From the NCBI GenBank assembly GCA_963667595.2, contig CAXXWD010000009.1, positions 124,001-188,000 of the forward strand: 64,000 nt of DNA. The letters are read 5' to 3'. A model generated the notes under the pieces. That model made no database searches, was not told the origin of the DNA, and saw only the letters and a list, made by a program, of their open reading frames with translations. The DNA comes from JAHJQZ01 sp963667595 (GTDB lineage Bacteria > Pseudomonadota > Alphaproteobacteria > Rhizobiales > Devosiaceae). The translations under genes and the position numbers were made by a program. Below, in pieces: positions 1 through 7,702 of the stretch. Each line of letters starts with the position of its first letter. Positions within the stretch are counted from its first letter, which is position 1.

Positions 1-1
1 A

Positions 2-337
2 TTCCTGTTCTTCACATGGACGGATGCGAACGGCAAGCCGCTGGGGGAGAACGATTTCTTCCCGCGCGCCTACAAGTATTACGACGTCGAGAAAACCGAG
101 CTGAAAGCCGTCTGGTCAACCGAGAACGGCGCGCCGGTCCTTGCCCTTTCTGCCGACAAGCCGGCCTTCTTCGTGACCGCCACGGTCGATGTGCCGGGCT
201 ATTTTTCCGACAACGCCATCACGCTTCTGCCCGGCCGCGAAGTGCGTCTGACCTTCACGCCGCGTCTCGGCGCCAAGGCGGATGCGGACAAGCTGGCGGC
301 TTCATTGCAGGTTCGGCATCTGGCCGAGACCTATTGA
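2..337 (+). CDS. beta-mannosidase (GH2), C-terminal fragment
   Basis: Open from the left edge of the window, ending in TGA at 335-337, so only the last 111 residues are visible. The reading frame gives FLFFTWTDANGKPLGENDFF and then a beta-sandwich ending in YFSDNAITLLPGREVRLTF, which is typical of the C-terminal Ig-like domain of glycoside hydrolase family 2 beta-mannosidases. Such enzymes release terminal beta-1,4-mannose from oligosaccharides. The catalytic TIM barrel lies outside the window, so activity cannot be judged. The neighbouring D-lyxose isomerase, which also acts on mannose in known family members, fits a mannose-use context, but a VOC relic separates the two. Confidence 0.7.
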   Translation, partial: FLFFTWTDANGKPLGENDFFPRAYKYYDVEKTELKAVWSTENGAPVLALSADKPAFFVTATVDVPGYFSDNAITLLPGREVRLTFTPRLGAKADADKLAASLQVRHLAETY

Positions 338-349
338 TCGAAAAAAGCC

Positions 350-500
350 ATGCGTTTCGTCACCCAAATCGTGTTCGTTCGCGATCTCGTCTCGGATTGG
401 CCTCATCCGCCCGATCCGGAAACCGGCGTTGGGACAACGCGTCTTCCGCCTTTGTGACCCGGATGGACACGCGGTCGGGATCGGCGAACCGCTGGAATAG
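350..500 (+). pseudogene. relic of a VOC/glyoxalase-superfamily gene
   Basis: The ATG at 350 opens with MRFVTQIVFVRD, the usual first strand of VOC (vicinal oxygen chelate) proteins, but the frame closes after about 35 codons. From about 430 to 500 another frame reads RVFRLCDPDGHAVGIGEPL then a stop, matching the usual C-terminal strand of the same fold, including the DPDGH turn. About 120 residues would be expected, so most of the middle is missing and the two ends are out of frame. I infer an internal deletion. The gene cannot make a working protein. The matches are short and made by eye. Confidence 0.5.
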
Positions 501-554
501 AGTCGGTTCACGGTATAAAGTCAGTCACCCTTACCTTGTTTGCGGATAACACCC

Positions 555-1256
555 ATGACTCAGCCCTCGATGAAACGTTCAGACGTCAACCGCATCATGC
601 GGGAGGCGGATGAGTTCATTCGTTCCTTTGGTTACGTTCTGCCGCCTTTCGCCTATTGGTCTCCCGAGGATTTCAAGGCCAATGCCGATTCAGCCAAGGC
701 GATTGTGCGCGCCAATCTCGGCTGGGACATCACCGATTATGGCCTGGGTGATTTCATGGACACCGGGCTTTTCCTGTTCACGGTCCGGAATGGCAACGTC
801 AACGACCTCAAGAAGGGGCGCGGCATGCTCTATGCCGAAAAGGCGATGATCTCCCGCAAGGACCAGTATTCGCCCATGCACCGCCATTCCCTCAAGGCCG
901 AGGACATCATCAATCGCGGCGGCGGTACGCTGGTCATCGAGCTTTTCGGCGATACGGATGGCGAGATCGACCGTGACAAGGGTACGGTGGTCTATGCCGA
1001 CGGCATGCGCTGCGAGCTCAAACCCGGCCACAAGATGAAGCTCAATCCGGGCGAAAGCGTCACCCTGATGCCGGGCGAACACTGGCATGCCTTCTGGGGC
1101 GAGGGCGGCGACGTCTTTGTCGGCGAAGTCTCGACCGTCAACGACGACAACACCGACAATATCTTCGAGGACAAGCGCATTTCGCGTTTCTCCGGCATCG
1201 AGGAAGACGAAGCGCCGCTTCACCTGCTCGTGCCGGACTACAAGACCTGGCTGTAA
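555..1256 (+). CDS. D-lyxose isomerase (D-lyxose ketol-isomerase)
   Basis: A 233-residue protein of the cupin-fold D-lyxose isomerase family, which interconverts D-lyxose and D-xylulose and often D-mannose and D-fructose, using a divalent metal such as manganese. Visible metal-site residues are the HRH pair near 109-111, the glutamate in TLVIEL near 129 and the GEHWHAFWG motif near 175-183. Length is normal for the family. ATG 555 is chosen; an in-frame TTG at 540 and ATG at 570 are alternatives, and no strong ribosome-binding site separates them. A rho-independent terminator follows 26 bases after the stop, so the gene is probably transcribed alone or as the last of the sugar cluster. Confidence 0.88.
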   Translation: MTQPSMKRSDVNRIMREADEFIRSFGYVLPPFAYWSPEDFKANADSAKAIVRANLGWDITDYGLGDFMDTGLFLFTVRNGNVNDLKKGRGMLYAEKAMISRKDQYSPMHRHSLKAEDIINRGGGTLVIELFGDTDGEIDRDKGTVVYADGMRCELKPGHKMKLNPGESVTLMPGEHWHAFWGEGGDVFVGEVSTVNDDNTDNIFEDKRISRFSGIEEDEAPLHLLVPDYKTWL

Positions 1257-1282
1257 TAGCAGACTCGTTCTGGTGACGAGAA

Positions 1283-1304
1283 GGGACGCCTCGGCGTCCC
1301 TTTT
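1283..1304 (+). terminator. rho-independent terminator after D-lyxose isomerase
   Basis: GGGACGCC (1283-1290) and GGCGTCCC (1293-1300) form an 8-bp GC-rich stem with a 2-base gap, directly followed by TTTT. Confidence 0.75.
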
Positions 1305-1329
1305 GCATTCCGATGCCAACTCCTGCTAA

Positions 1330-1425
1330 GCTGAGCCCGTCGGAAAAAGTCAGCCCGGTGGGTGAGTCCGGGCGTTCGAAGTGTCGAAAGGCATTTCGGG
1401 CTCTGTCGTTCTCCCGACGAGAGCG
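1330..1425 (+). promoter_or_regulatory. structured leader upstream of the yjdF homologue
   Basis: Complementary segments are packed into about 95 bases before the yjdF-like gene. GAGCCCG (1333-1339) can pair with CGGGCTC (1397-1403). Inside lie a GCCCGG/CCGGGC hairpin (1353-1358 with 1368-1373) and a TTCG/CGAA hairpin (1375-1388). A further hairpin, CTCTGTCG (1401-1408) with CGAC and AGAG (1415-1423), shares CTC 1401-1403 with the outer stem, so the two are mutually exclusive. A ribosome-binding site GGAG (1451-1454) follows. Firmicute yjdF genes are controlled by a riboswitch; whether this leader is one is inference, and its sequence does not visibly match the published motif. Confidence 0.4.
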
Positions 1426-1462
1426 ACCCGCGACACGTTTTGTCGTGCGCGGAGCCGGAAGA

Positions 1463-1882
1463 ATGACCACTCGCCAAACCATCGCTACCATCCATTATGA
1501 CGGCCAGTTCTGGATCGCCCTGATCGAGCGATCCGCTGGTGAAACCGTCGAAATCGCGCGCCATGTCTTCGGCGCCGAACCGAGCAATGCCGAATTGCTC
1601 GCCTGGGCGGGAAAGGGCTTTGCCGGGCTGGATTTTCATCCGGCGCCAGGACGGACACTCGATGAACCGCCCGCCAATCCGAAACGCCGCAAGCGCGAAG
1701 CTGCGGCGGAACTCAAGGCGATGGTGTCGACAAGCCGGGCGCGAGACGCCCTCGAGGCTGCGGCCGAATTCAGGGCGATGACACGCGTTTCCGATCGGGC
1801 CGAAGCGCGGCACACCCTGTCCGAACGGCGTTACGCCGACCGCGTTGCCCGCAAAAAGGCCCGCCATCTCGGCAAGGGTTGA
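1463..1882 (+). CDS. YjdF family protein (DUF2992)
   Basis: A 139-residue protein whose N-terminus (IHYDGQFWIALIER, residues 7-20) and the NPKRRKREAAAELK segment near the middle match the YjdF/DUF2992 family known from Bacillus. The biochemical function is unknown; in Firmicutes the gene sits behind a riboswitch that senses azaaromatic compounds. The second half is a highly charged, probably helical arginine/lysine-rich tail, suggesting nucleic-acid or ribosome contact, which is inference. ATG 1463 is chosen because GGAG lies 8 bases upstream; the frame is open to 1313 but upstream codons look non-coding. Occurrence in an alphaproteobacterium, with a structured leader, is notable. Confidence 0.72.
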   Translation: MTTRQTIATIHYDGQFWIALIERSAGETVEIARHVFGAEPSNAELLAWAGKGFAGLDFHPAPGRTLDEPPANPKRRKREAAAELKAMVSTSRARDALEAAAEFRAMTRVSDRAEARHTLSERRYADRVARKKARHLGKG

Positions 1883-1951
1883 TGCCGCACGGGTTGATTG
1901 CCGTCATGGCCTGTTCTACCCCCGGTCGATGCCACCCAAGGGGAGTGTTTC

Positions 1952-2749
1952 ATGAAACTCGGCTTTATCGGAACCGGCGACATCACCAGAGCCATCGTGA
2001 CCGGTCTCGACCGCGCTCGTTACCCTTATGACGAAATCATCGTGTCCGAACGCAACGCCGCATACTCGGCGCAACTGGCGCGGGACTGCGCACGTGTGAC
2101 GGTCAGCGCCGACAATCAGGCGATCGTCGATCAGGCCGACATGTTGTTTCTCGCCGTCCGGCCGCAGGTTGCCGAAAAGGTTCTGGCGGGCCTCAGCTAC
2201 CGGGCCGGGCAAATCGTGGTGAACCTCATTGCCGCCTTGACCCATGAACGGCTCGCGCGCTGGACCGGCCCGGGCGTGACCATCGTGCGCGCCATGCCCT
2301 TGCCCTTCGTCGCCACCGGGGAGGGGCCGACGCCGATCTTTCCCGCCAATGTTGAGGTTGAAGCCCTGTTCGCCACGCTCGGCCGGCCGATCGTTACCGG
2401 ATCGCTGGCGGAATACGACGCCATCGGCATCGCCAGCACCACGATGGGCCTTTATTTCGGCATCGAGGAAACCCTTGTCGACTGGCTTGGTGCGAAGGGC
2501 ATCGCAACAGACAACGCCAGGGCCTATGTCGATGCCATCCTTGTCAATCTGGCGAGAACCGGCGCCCGGGAAGCGGAAAAGCCGCTGGCAGAATTGCGTC
2601 GGGAGCATTCGACCCGTGGCGGGCTCAACGAAGAAGTCCATCGCGTCTTTGTCGAGCAGGGGGGACCCGACGCAGTCCGCGCCGGTCTTGACAGCGTTTA
2701 TGCCCGCGTCCGCCGCGCCACGCCGTCTGAAGATATTAGAGATAGCTAA
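1952..2749 (+). CDS. pyrroline-5-carboxylate reductase family oxidoreductase (ProC-like)
   Basis: A 265-residue NAD(P)-dependent reductase. The N-terminus MKLGFIGTGDITRAIVTGL is a Rossmann dinucleotide-binding loop as in ProC, followed by the usual LAVRPQVAEKVL and VRAMPLPFV segments. The C-terminal helical dimerisation domain carries the family pattern ending in STRGGLNEEVHRVF. ProC makes proline from pyrroline-5-carboxylate; this divergent copy may instead act on a related cyclic imine, so no symbol is assigned. AGGGGAG is positioned ahead of ATG 1952. The gene converges on the diguanylate cyclase with a 9-base gap. Confidence 0.8.
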   Translation: MKLGFIGTGDITRAIVTGLDRARYPYDEIIVSERNAAYSAQLARDCARVTVSADNQAIVDQADMLFLAVRPQVAEKVLAGLSYRAGQIVVNLIAALTHERLARWTGPGVTIVRAMPLPFVATGEGPTPIFPANVEVEALFATLGRPIVTGSLAEYDAIGIASTTMGLYFGIEETLVDWLGAKGIATDNARAYVDAILVNLARTGAREAEKPLAELRREHSTRGGLNEEVHRVFVEQGGPDAVRAGLDSVYARVRRATPSEDIRDS

Positions 2750-2758
2750 ACAGTTCGT

Positions 2759-4459
2759 TCAGCCGTTGACCACCACGCAGCCGCGTCCGTTGCGCTTGGC
2801 CGTATAACAGGCGCTGTCGGCGTTGCGGTAGATTTCGGCGGCGCCGACCGTTCCGTCGATGGTGGTGATGCCGGCGCTGGCGCCGATCTGGAAGTCCTCG
2901 CCCTGCCAGTCGAAACTCAATGCCGCGATCTTGCGGATGATCTTCTGGGTTACCCGTTTGGCGATCTTGAGATTGCAGTTGTTGAGGATGATGCCGAACT
3001 CGTCGCCGCCGAGCCGCGCCACGCAATCGGTTTCGCGACAGCTTGCGCGTAGCAGTTTGGCGATATCCTGCAACAGCGCGTCGCCCGCCGAATGCCCGGC
3101 GCCGTCATTGACTGCCTTGAAATGGTCGAGATCGAGCAGGCAGAGCGTATGCTGGTTCTGCGTGGCGGCGGCCTTCTGGACGCTTCTGTCGAGCGCGGTT
3201 TCGAAGGCTACGCGGTTGGCCAGATCGGTCAGCGGATCGTGGGTGGCGCTGTATTCCAGTTCGCGCTGGAGCTTGCGGCGTTGCGTGGCGTCGCGGAACA
3301 CCATGACCGCACCGATAACGGAACCGTCTTCCATGCGCACGGGCGACGCCAGTTCGCGGATATAACGCGTCCGGGATTTCTTGCCCTTGAGCAGCGAATA
3401 GCCGGAGACGCGATAGGCACGGCCACGTTTGAGGCAATGATCGACCGAGGCGGTCAACGCATCTTCGTTGCCTTCGATACGGCTGTCGAAGACGATTTCG
3501 ATCGGCTGTCCCATGGCGTCGTCATGCATCCAGCCGGTCATGCGCTCGGCGGCCTTGTTGATGAAGGTGATGCGCCCATGTGCATTGGTCGAAATCACGC
3601 CATCGGCGATCGATTGCAGGGTGACCTGCAGCCGTTCTTTTTCCTGCGCCAGTTCCGCTTCGACGTTCTTGAGATGGGTGATGTCGGTATCCGTGCCGAT
3701 GGTCCGGGTCGGGGTGCCGTTTTCATCCCATTCAACCGGTTTGCCGCGGCTGAGGATCCAGACGTAATGGCCGTCGCGGTGACGTTCGCGATATTCGAAA
3801 GAATCGTAGCCGTCTTCGCCGGTTTCCTGTTTTTCGACCACCGACTCGACGCGGAACCGGTCTTCGGGGTGTAGCCGTTCCAGCCAGAGCTCGCGACGGC
3901 CGTCGACCTCTTCGTCATCGGCCATGCCCCTCAAACGGCGCCACATGCGCGAATAGGTCACCGTATCGAGCTTGGCATCGCGATCCCACACGCCCTGCCG
4001 GCCGGCCTCGAGTGCCGTTTCCCACCGTGCCTCGGCGCGTTTGGCTTCATATTCGGCGGTAATGTCGACGATCTGGATAACGATGACGGGCTGTTGGTCG
4101 GGTTCGAAGCTATAGCGGGACATCGACAAATCGACCCAGAACAGCGTCCCGTTGCTGCGGTGGATCGGATACCGGGAGCGCACCGTTGCCAGTTTGCCGG
4201 CCCGGAAGCGTTCGAAATTGATGGCGGCGGCGCTTGTGCCGTCATCCGGCGCCAGATCGCGCAGATTGGCGATGGGATACCCGAACGAGTCCGCCAGTGT
4301 CCGCATGACTCCATTGGCATAAAGGGGCATGCCCTTTACGTCGAAAATGGCAATGGCCGTTATCGCGTCCTCGAACACGGTGACAAGAGCCTCGGGAACA
4401 GCGGTACCTGTCCGCTGCGACTGAAGCGGAATCATGCCTGCCTTGACCCTTGTGTTCAC
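2759..4459 (-). CDS. PAS-PAS-PAS-GGDEF diguanylate cyclase
   Basis: A 566-residue sensor cyclase. Three PAS/PAC-like modules (about 23-135, 145-265 and 280-395) precede a GGDEF domain (about 400-566) with an intact GGDEF active-site loop at 484-488. The sequence RETD sits exactly five residues before GGDEF, matching the RxxD inhibitory site for cyclic-di-GMP. No membrane segment is visible, so the protein is probably cytoplasmic. It should make cyclic-di-GMP from two GTP in response to a ligand, redox or light signal bound by PAS. I choose the GTG at 4459 because GAGGAGG lies just upstream; the frame stays open to 4576 with less coding-like sequence. Confidence 0.88.
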   Translation of the reverse strand: MNTRVKAGMIPLQSQRTGTAVPEALVTVFEDAITAIAIFDVKGMPLYANGVMRTLADSFGYPIANLRDLAPDDGTSAAAINFERFRAGKLATVRSRYPIHRSNGTLFWVDLSMSRYSFEPDQQPVIVIQIVDITAEYEAKRAEARWETALEAGRQGVWDRDAKLDTVTYSRMWRRLRGMADDEEVDGRRELWLERLHPEDRFRVESVVEKQETGEDGYDSFEYRERHRDGHYVWILSRGKPVEWDENGTPTRTIGTDTDITHLKNVEAELAQEKERLQVTLQSIADGVISTNAHGRITFINKAAERMTGWMHDDAMGQPIEIVFDSRIEGNEDALTASVDHCLKRGRAYRVSGYSLLKGKKSRTRYIRELASPVRMEDGSVIGAVMVFRDATQRRKLQRELEYSATHDPLTDLANRVAFETALDRSVQKAAATQNQHTLCLLDLDHFKAVNDGAGHSAGDALLQDIAKLLRASCRETDCVARLGGDEFGIILNNCNLKIAKRVTQKIIRKIAALSFDWQGEDFQIGASAGITTIDGTVGAAEIYRNADSACYTAKRNGRGCVVVNG

Positions 4460-4902
4460 GCGATCCTCCTCGCAAAGCTCCGCGACGGAAGGGGTCCGTC
4501 GCACTCGCGCGGAACCGGTCAATAATGTTTTTCGTTTCCGAAACGAGTACTTGGCTAAAGAGACGCTTGCACACAAATACTAACGAAAATTGGCATAGAT
4601 GGTTTGCAATGTCGCCAGCAGACGAATGCTCCTTATAAAAACGTCAGGAACTTTGCCATATGGTTTACGACTTGTTATGTCCTTCGCAGAGCGCATGAAT
4701 AAAGGCATCGGGCGTTTTGGTTGTCGCAAAACGCCCGGATCTTTTCGCTGACGATCGCATCGGTTTTGGCGAAAAACCGGGATCTGCGTTTTCGCCCGAT
4801 GCCCCAATTTACATGTTTGCCGCTGAAACGCTGCGACGAAGCGGACCGGGTGTCGTTATTGGCACCAGTCCCACGTCGTCATGTGGAAGCGCGAGGCGCT
4901 GG
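4460..4902. other. intergenic region between the diguanylate cyclase and acuI
   Basis: About 440 bases without a supported gene. 4460-4700 should contain the cyclase promoter; I could not fix its boxes. 4704-4803 is a repeat element described separately, and the last 100 bases lead to the acuI stop. Confidence 0.6.
4704..4803. repeat. intergenic palindromic repeat element
   Basis: Outer arms GGCATCGGGCG (4704-4714) and CGCCCGATGCC (4793-4803) enclose two smaller hairpins: GGGCGTTTTG with CAAAACGCCC (about 4710-4737) and CGGTTTTGGCGAAAAACCG (about 4761-4779). It resembles the elements at 14481, 17913 and 19457, which share the GCATCGGGCG and TCAAAACGCCCGA words. Such palindromic families are typical of Hyphomicrobiales intergenic spaces. 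Confidence 0.65.
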
Positions 4903-5898
4903 TCAGGCGTTGACGTCGACGACGACCCGTCCGCGCACCTTGCCGGCGAGAATGTCCCGGCCGAACCGGGGCAGGTCGGACAGCGTTGCCGGAACGATCA
5001 TTTCGTCGAGCTTGTCGAGCGGACACACGCCCGCCAGCCGGCCCCAGGCGGCGACGCGCGCTTCATAGGGCTGCATGACGCTGTCGATGCCGACAAGCGT
5101 GATGCCGCGTAAAAGGAACGGCGTAACATTGCCGGGAAAGCGTGCACCGCCGGCCAGACCCACCGCCGCCACGCTGGCGCCGTGTTCCATCTGGGCCAGA
5201 AGGCGCGCCAGCATATTGCCGCCGACCGCATCCACCGCGCCGCTCCAGGTTTCCTTTTCGAGCGGGCGGGCGGGCGGATCGGCGAAATCGGCGCGGTCGA
5301 CCACGCGCGTCGCGCCAAGGCTTCTCAGATAATCCGCCGTTTCCAGACGTCCCGTTTCCGCCACGACGTCATAGTCGAGTGCCGACAACAGGGTTGTTGC
5401 CACCGACCCGACGCCGCCGGCCGCGCCCGTGACCAGCACCGGGCGCCCGCCGGGCTTCAACCCACGGGCTTCCAGCGCACCAATGGCGAGGCTCGCCGTT
5501 AGCCCCGCCGTGCCGATGGCCATGGCGCGTTTGAGGGTGAGGCCTGCCGGCAGCGGTACCAGCCAGTCGGCCTTGACCCGGGCCTTCGCGGCATAGCCGC
5601 CCCAGCGGATCTCTCCGACCCGCCAGCCAGTCAGAACGACTTCGTCGCCCGGCGCATAACGCGGATCGGACGACGCCTCGACCACGCCGGCGAAATCGAC
5701 GCCCGGCACATGCGGATAGGTCCGAACCAGCCCGCCGCCCGGTCCGAGACACAGCCCGTCCTTGTAGTTGAGCGTCGAATAGGCGACGGCGACCGTAACC
5801 TCACCATCCGGCAGGTCGGTATCTTCAAGCATGCCGATCCGTGCCAGCGGTGTGGCATTGGGGGTTGGTTTTTCGACAATCAGGGCGCGAAAGGCCAA
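4903..5898 (-). CDS. acuI: acryloyl-CoA reductase / YhdH-type quinone oxidoreductase
   Basis: A 331-residue zinc-independent medium-chain reductase of the YhdH/AcuI family, which reduces acryloyl-CoA to propionyl-CoA with NADPH in acrylate and DMSP breakdown. Visible family features are YSTLNYKDGLCL near 40-51, VPGVDFAGVVE near 68-78 and the nucleotide-binding loop VTGAAGGVGSVA near 155-166. The start is a TTG at 5898, three bases below the stop of the upstream relic; GGAG in the relic's last codons could serve as ribosome-binding site. The upstream relic is a propionyl-CoA synthetase end, which supports a propionate/acrylate role. Confidence 0.82.
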   Translation of the reverse strand: MAFRALIVEKPTPNATPLARIGMLEDTDLPDGEVTVAVAYSTLNYKDGLCLGPGGGLVRTYPHVPGVDFAGVVEASSDPRYAPGDEVVLTGWRVGEIRWGGYAAKARVKADWLVPLPAGLTLKRAMAIGTAGLTASLAIGALEARGLKPGGRPVLVTGAAGGVGSVATTLLSALDYDVVAETGRLETADYLRSLGATRVVDRADFADPPARPLEKETWSGAVDAVGGNMLARLLAQMEHGASVAAVGLAGGARFPGNVTPFLLRGITLVGIDSVMQPYEARVAAWGRLAGVCPLDKLDEMIVPATLSDLPRFGRDILAGKVRGRVVVDVNA

Positions 5899-5901
5899 AG
5901 G

Positions 5902-6192
5902 CTAGGTCTCCATGGTGATATGACGAGCGGTGAACGTATCGGAGATTTCCTCGATATTGGCCGGATCGTCAATGGTCACCGGCACCTTAGTTTCGCTGCC
6001 GTCGGCAATCTTTTGCATTGTGCCACGCAGGATCTTGCCCGAGCGGGACTTGGGCAAGCGCGTCACGACGAGGGCCGTCTCGAACGCTATCACCGGGCCG
6101 GTCTCGTCGCGCACGAGCTGGACGATCTCGTTTTCGACAACCTCATACGGCCGGGTCGTGCCCGGTTTGAGCACCAAAAGGCCGAGCGGCAA
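5902..6192 (-). pseudogene. prpE: 3' remnant of propionyl-CoA synthetase (prpE)
   Basis: The frame reads PLGLLVLKPGTTRPYEVVEN and continues through LPKSRSGKILRGTMQKIADG, the C-terminal domain of acyl-CoA synthetases with the conserved lysine in SGKILR; the order of words fits PrpE best. Only about 96 of some 630 residues remain. Just upstream is an in-frame TGA, and none of the frames there continue the homology, so the first five sixths have been lost. The fragment ends three bases before the acuI start, which points to an ancestral prpE-acuI operon. Translation from the TTG at 6192 is possible, but the adenylation active site is missing. Confidence 0.68.
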
Positions 6193-6323
6193 CTTTCAAC
6201 GCCAGCGATGCTCCGGCGCCAAGTGACACAGGTCAAACGGCTTCGGTGAGAGGCCCGATTCATGCTTATGTGCTTGACGGCGGTCAAAGCGATCCGTGGG
6301 GAAATAAAAGGAACGGAACTGAA

Positions 6324-7052
6324 ATGGTTCAGACGCATGCGCACAAGAGCACCGTCCACTCGGCCGAAGCGCCATGCCTGGTCTGTGGCAAGAGTTTCCG
6401 CCGCACCGATCTGGTTTCCTGGGCTTCGGCACGGCCGCGCGTTTCGGAACTGATCACGGCGGACCATCCGGACTGGGGCGAGGGCAAATATATCTGCCAC
6501 GCCGATCTGGCGGCCTATCGGCGGCGCTATGTGGAAACCCTGCTCGAAGACGAACGCGGCGAACTCGGCGAACTCGAACGCCAGGTCGTCGACAGCATCG
6601 AAAGCGGCGAACCGATCGCCGAACTCGAAGACGAGGAAGATGTAGTCGGTTTCGGCGAGCGCATGGCCGACCGGGTAGCGGTGTTCGGCGGGTCCTGGGC
6701 GTTTATCGTCGGGTTCATCTTCGTACTCGCCGCCTGGATGACGCTCAATGTCATCGGCCTGATGGCTCAGCCTTTCGATCCCTATCCGTTCATCCTGCTC
6801 AATCTGGTCCTGAGCTGCCTTGCCGCCTTGCAGGCGCCGGTCATCATGATGAGCCAACGCCGCCAGGAGGCCAAGGATCGACGGCGCGCCGAGAACGACT
6901 ACAAGGTTAATCTCAAGGCGGAACTGGAGATCCGTCACCTGCATGAAAAGATAGATCATCAATTGGCCCGGCAATGGGAACGGCTGGCCGAAATGCAGCA
7001 GATCCAGATCGATCTGCTCGACGAGCGGGAAGGCGAGGGCAAGCCGTCCTGA
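6324..7052 (+). CDS. DUF1003 membrane protein with N-terminal cysteine motif
   Basis: A 242-residue protein. Residues 1-60 include CLVCGKSFRR and a later CHADL, a possible small zinc ribbon. The middle is acidic and helical. Two hydrophobic stretches (about 120-145 and 155-175) form the DUF1003 membrane hairpin with the typical PYPFILLNLVLSCLAALQAP and IMMSQRRQ words; the C-terminus is a long charged helix ending near LLDEREGEGK. Family function is unknown. AAGGA precedes ATG 6324 by 9 bases. No operon partner is visible. Confidence 0.8.
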   Translation: MVQTHAHKSTVHSAEAPCLVCGKSFRRTDLVSWASARPRVSELITADHPDWGEGKYICHADLAAYRRRYVETLLEDERGELGELERQVVDSIESGEPIAELEDEEDVVGFGERMADRVAVFGGSWAFIVGFIFVLAAWMTLNVIGLMAQPFDPYPFILLNLVLSCLAALQAPVIMMSQRRQEAKDRRRAENDYKVNLKAELEIRHLHEKIDHQLARQWERLAEMQQIQIDLLDEREGEGKPS

Positions 7053-7147
7053 CCCGTTTCCACTTCATGTCGGGAATGTCGTTCCGGATTGGTTCGCCTG
7101 CGGCGCGCAATAATGCGGAGCGTGTTTCGGTCTGTCCGTGAACCGTT

Positions 7148-7702
7148 CTAGATGATGATGCCGCCGAGCTTGGCGAGCAAACCGGCCACGTTGCGCACGC
7201 CGAACTTGGCGAGCAGATGGGCGCGGTGTTCCTCGATGGTGCGCGGGGACAAATCGAGTTCGTGGCCGATTTCCTTGCTGGTCTTTCCCTTGACCAGTCC
7301 CGCGATCACCTGCCGCTCACGCTGGGTCAGCGACGTGACCGGCCGTATTTCCGAAATATCCTCGAAACTGAGGATCACCTGACGCAACGGATCGTCCGGA
7401 AAGAAGATGTGGACATGGACCCGGCACCAGAACAGGTTGCCGTCCCTTCGCGGCATCAGCCTTTCGTCCGAATACTTCCCCGTCGCGGCCAGCGATTCGA
7501 AGCCGATGGTGCGGATGCGTTCGAATTCGGCATGGTCGGCGTAGAGCACGCGAAACGACTCACCGGCCAGATCATCCGGCCGATAGCCGAACATTTCCGC
7601 GAAAGCCACATTGCAGACCCTGATGATCCGGTTCTCGGTCAACACCAGACCGATCGGCGCGTGATCGAAAGCCAGCGAAATAAGGTCCATTGCCTGTATC
7701 AT
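7148..7702 (-). CDS. PAS-LuxR family transcriptional regulator
   Basis: A 184-residue regulator: one PAS domain (about 5-115, with the PAC-like DPLRQVILSFEDISE end) and a LuxR/FixJ helix-turn-helix (about 120-180) carrying LTQRERQVIAGLVKGKTSKE and the recognition segment LSPRTIEEHRAHLLAKFGVR. There is no receiver domain, so it senses a ligand or redox signal directly through PAS. It is divergent from the ABC importer operon starting at 8025 and is the natural candidate to control it, which is inference from position. ATG 7702 is chosen; no strong ribosome-binding site is seen and ATG 7690 is an alternative. Confidence 0.8.
   Translation of the reverse strand: MIQAMDLISLAFDHAPIGLVLTENRIIRVCNVAFAEMFGYRPDDLAGESFRVLYADHAEFERIRTIGFESLAATGKYSDERLMPRRDGNLFWCRVHVHIFFPDDPLRQVILSFEDISEIRPVTSLTQRERQVIAGLVKGKTSKEIGHELDLSPRTIEEHRAHLLAKFGVRNVAGLLAKLGGIII

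Noticed and set aside
16..549. 177-codon frame at the left edge
   Set aside because: Out of frame with the beta-mannosidase tail; arginine/serine-rich shadow that runs over the VOC relic.
1330..1425. Known Firmicute yjdF riboswitch
   Set aside because: The folded leader is real in sequence terms, but I see no match to the published motif, so it is listed only as a structured leader.
3092..3874. 260-codon plus-strand frame over the PAS-GGDEF gene
   Set aside because: Shadow of the minus-strand cyclase, which has intact GGDEF and PAS features.
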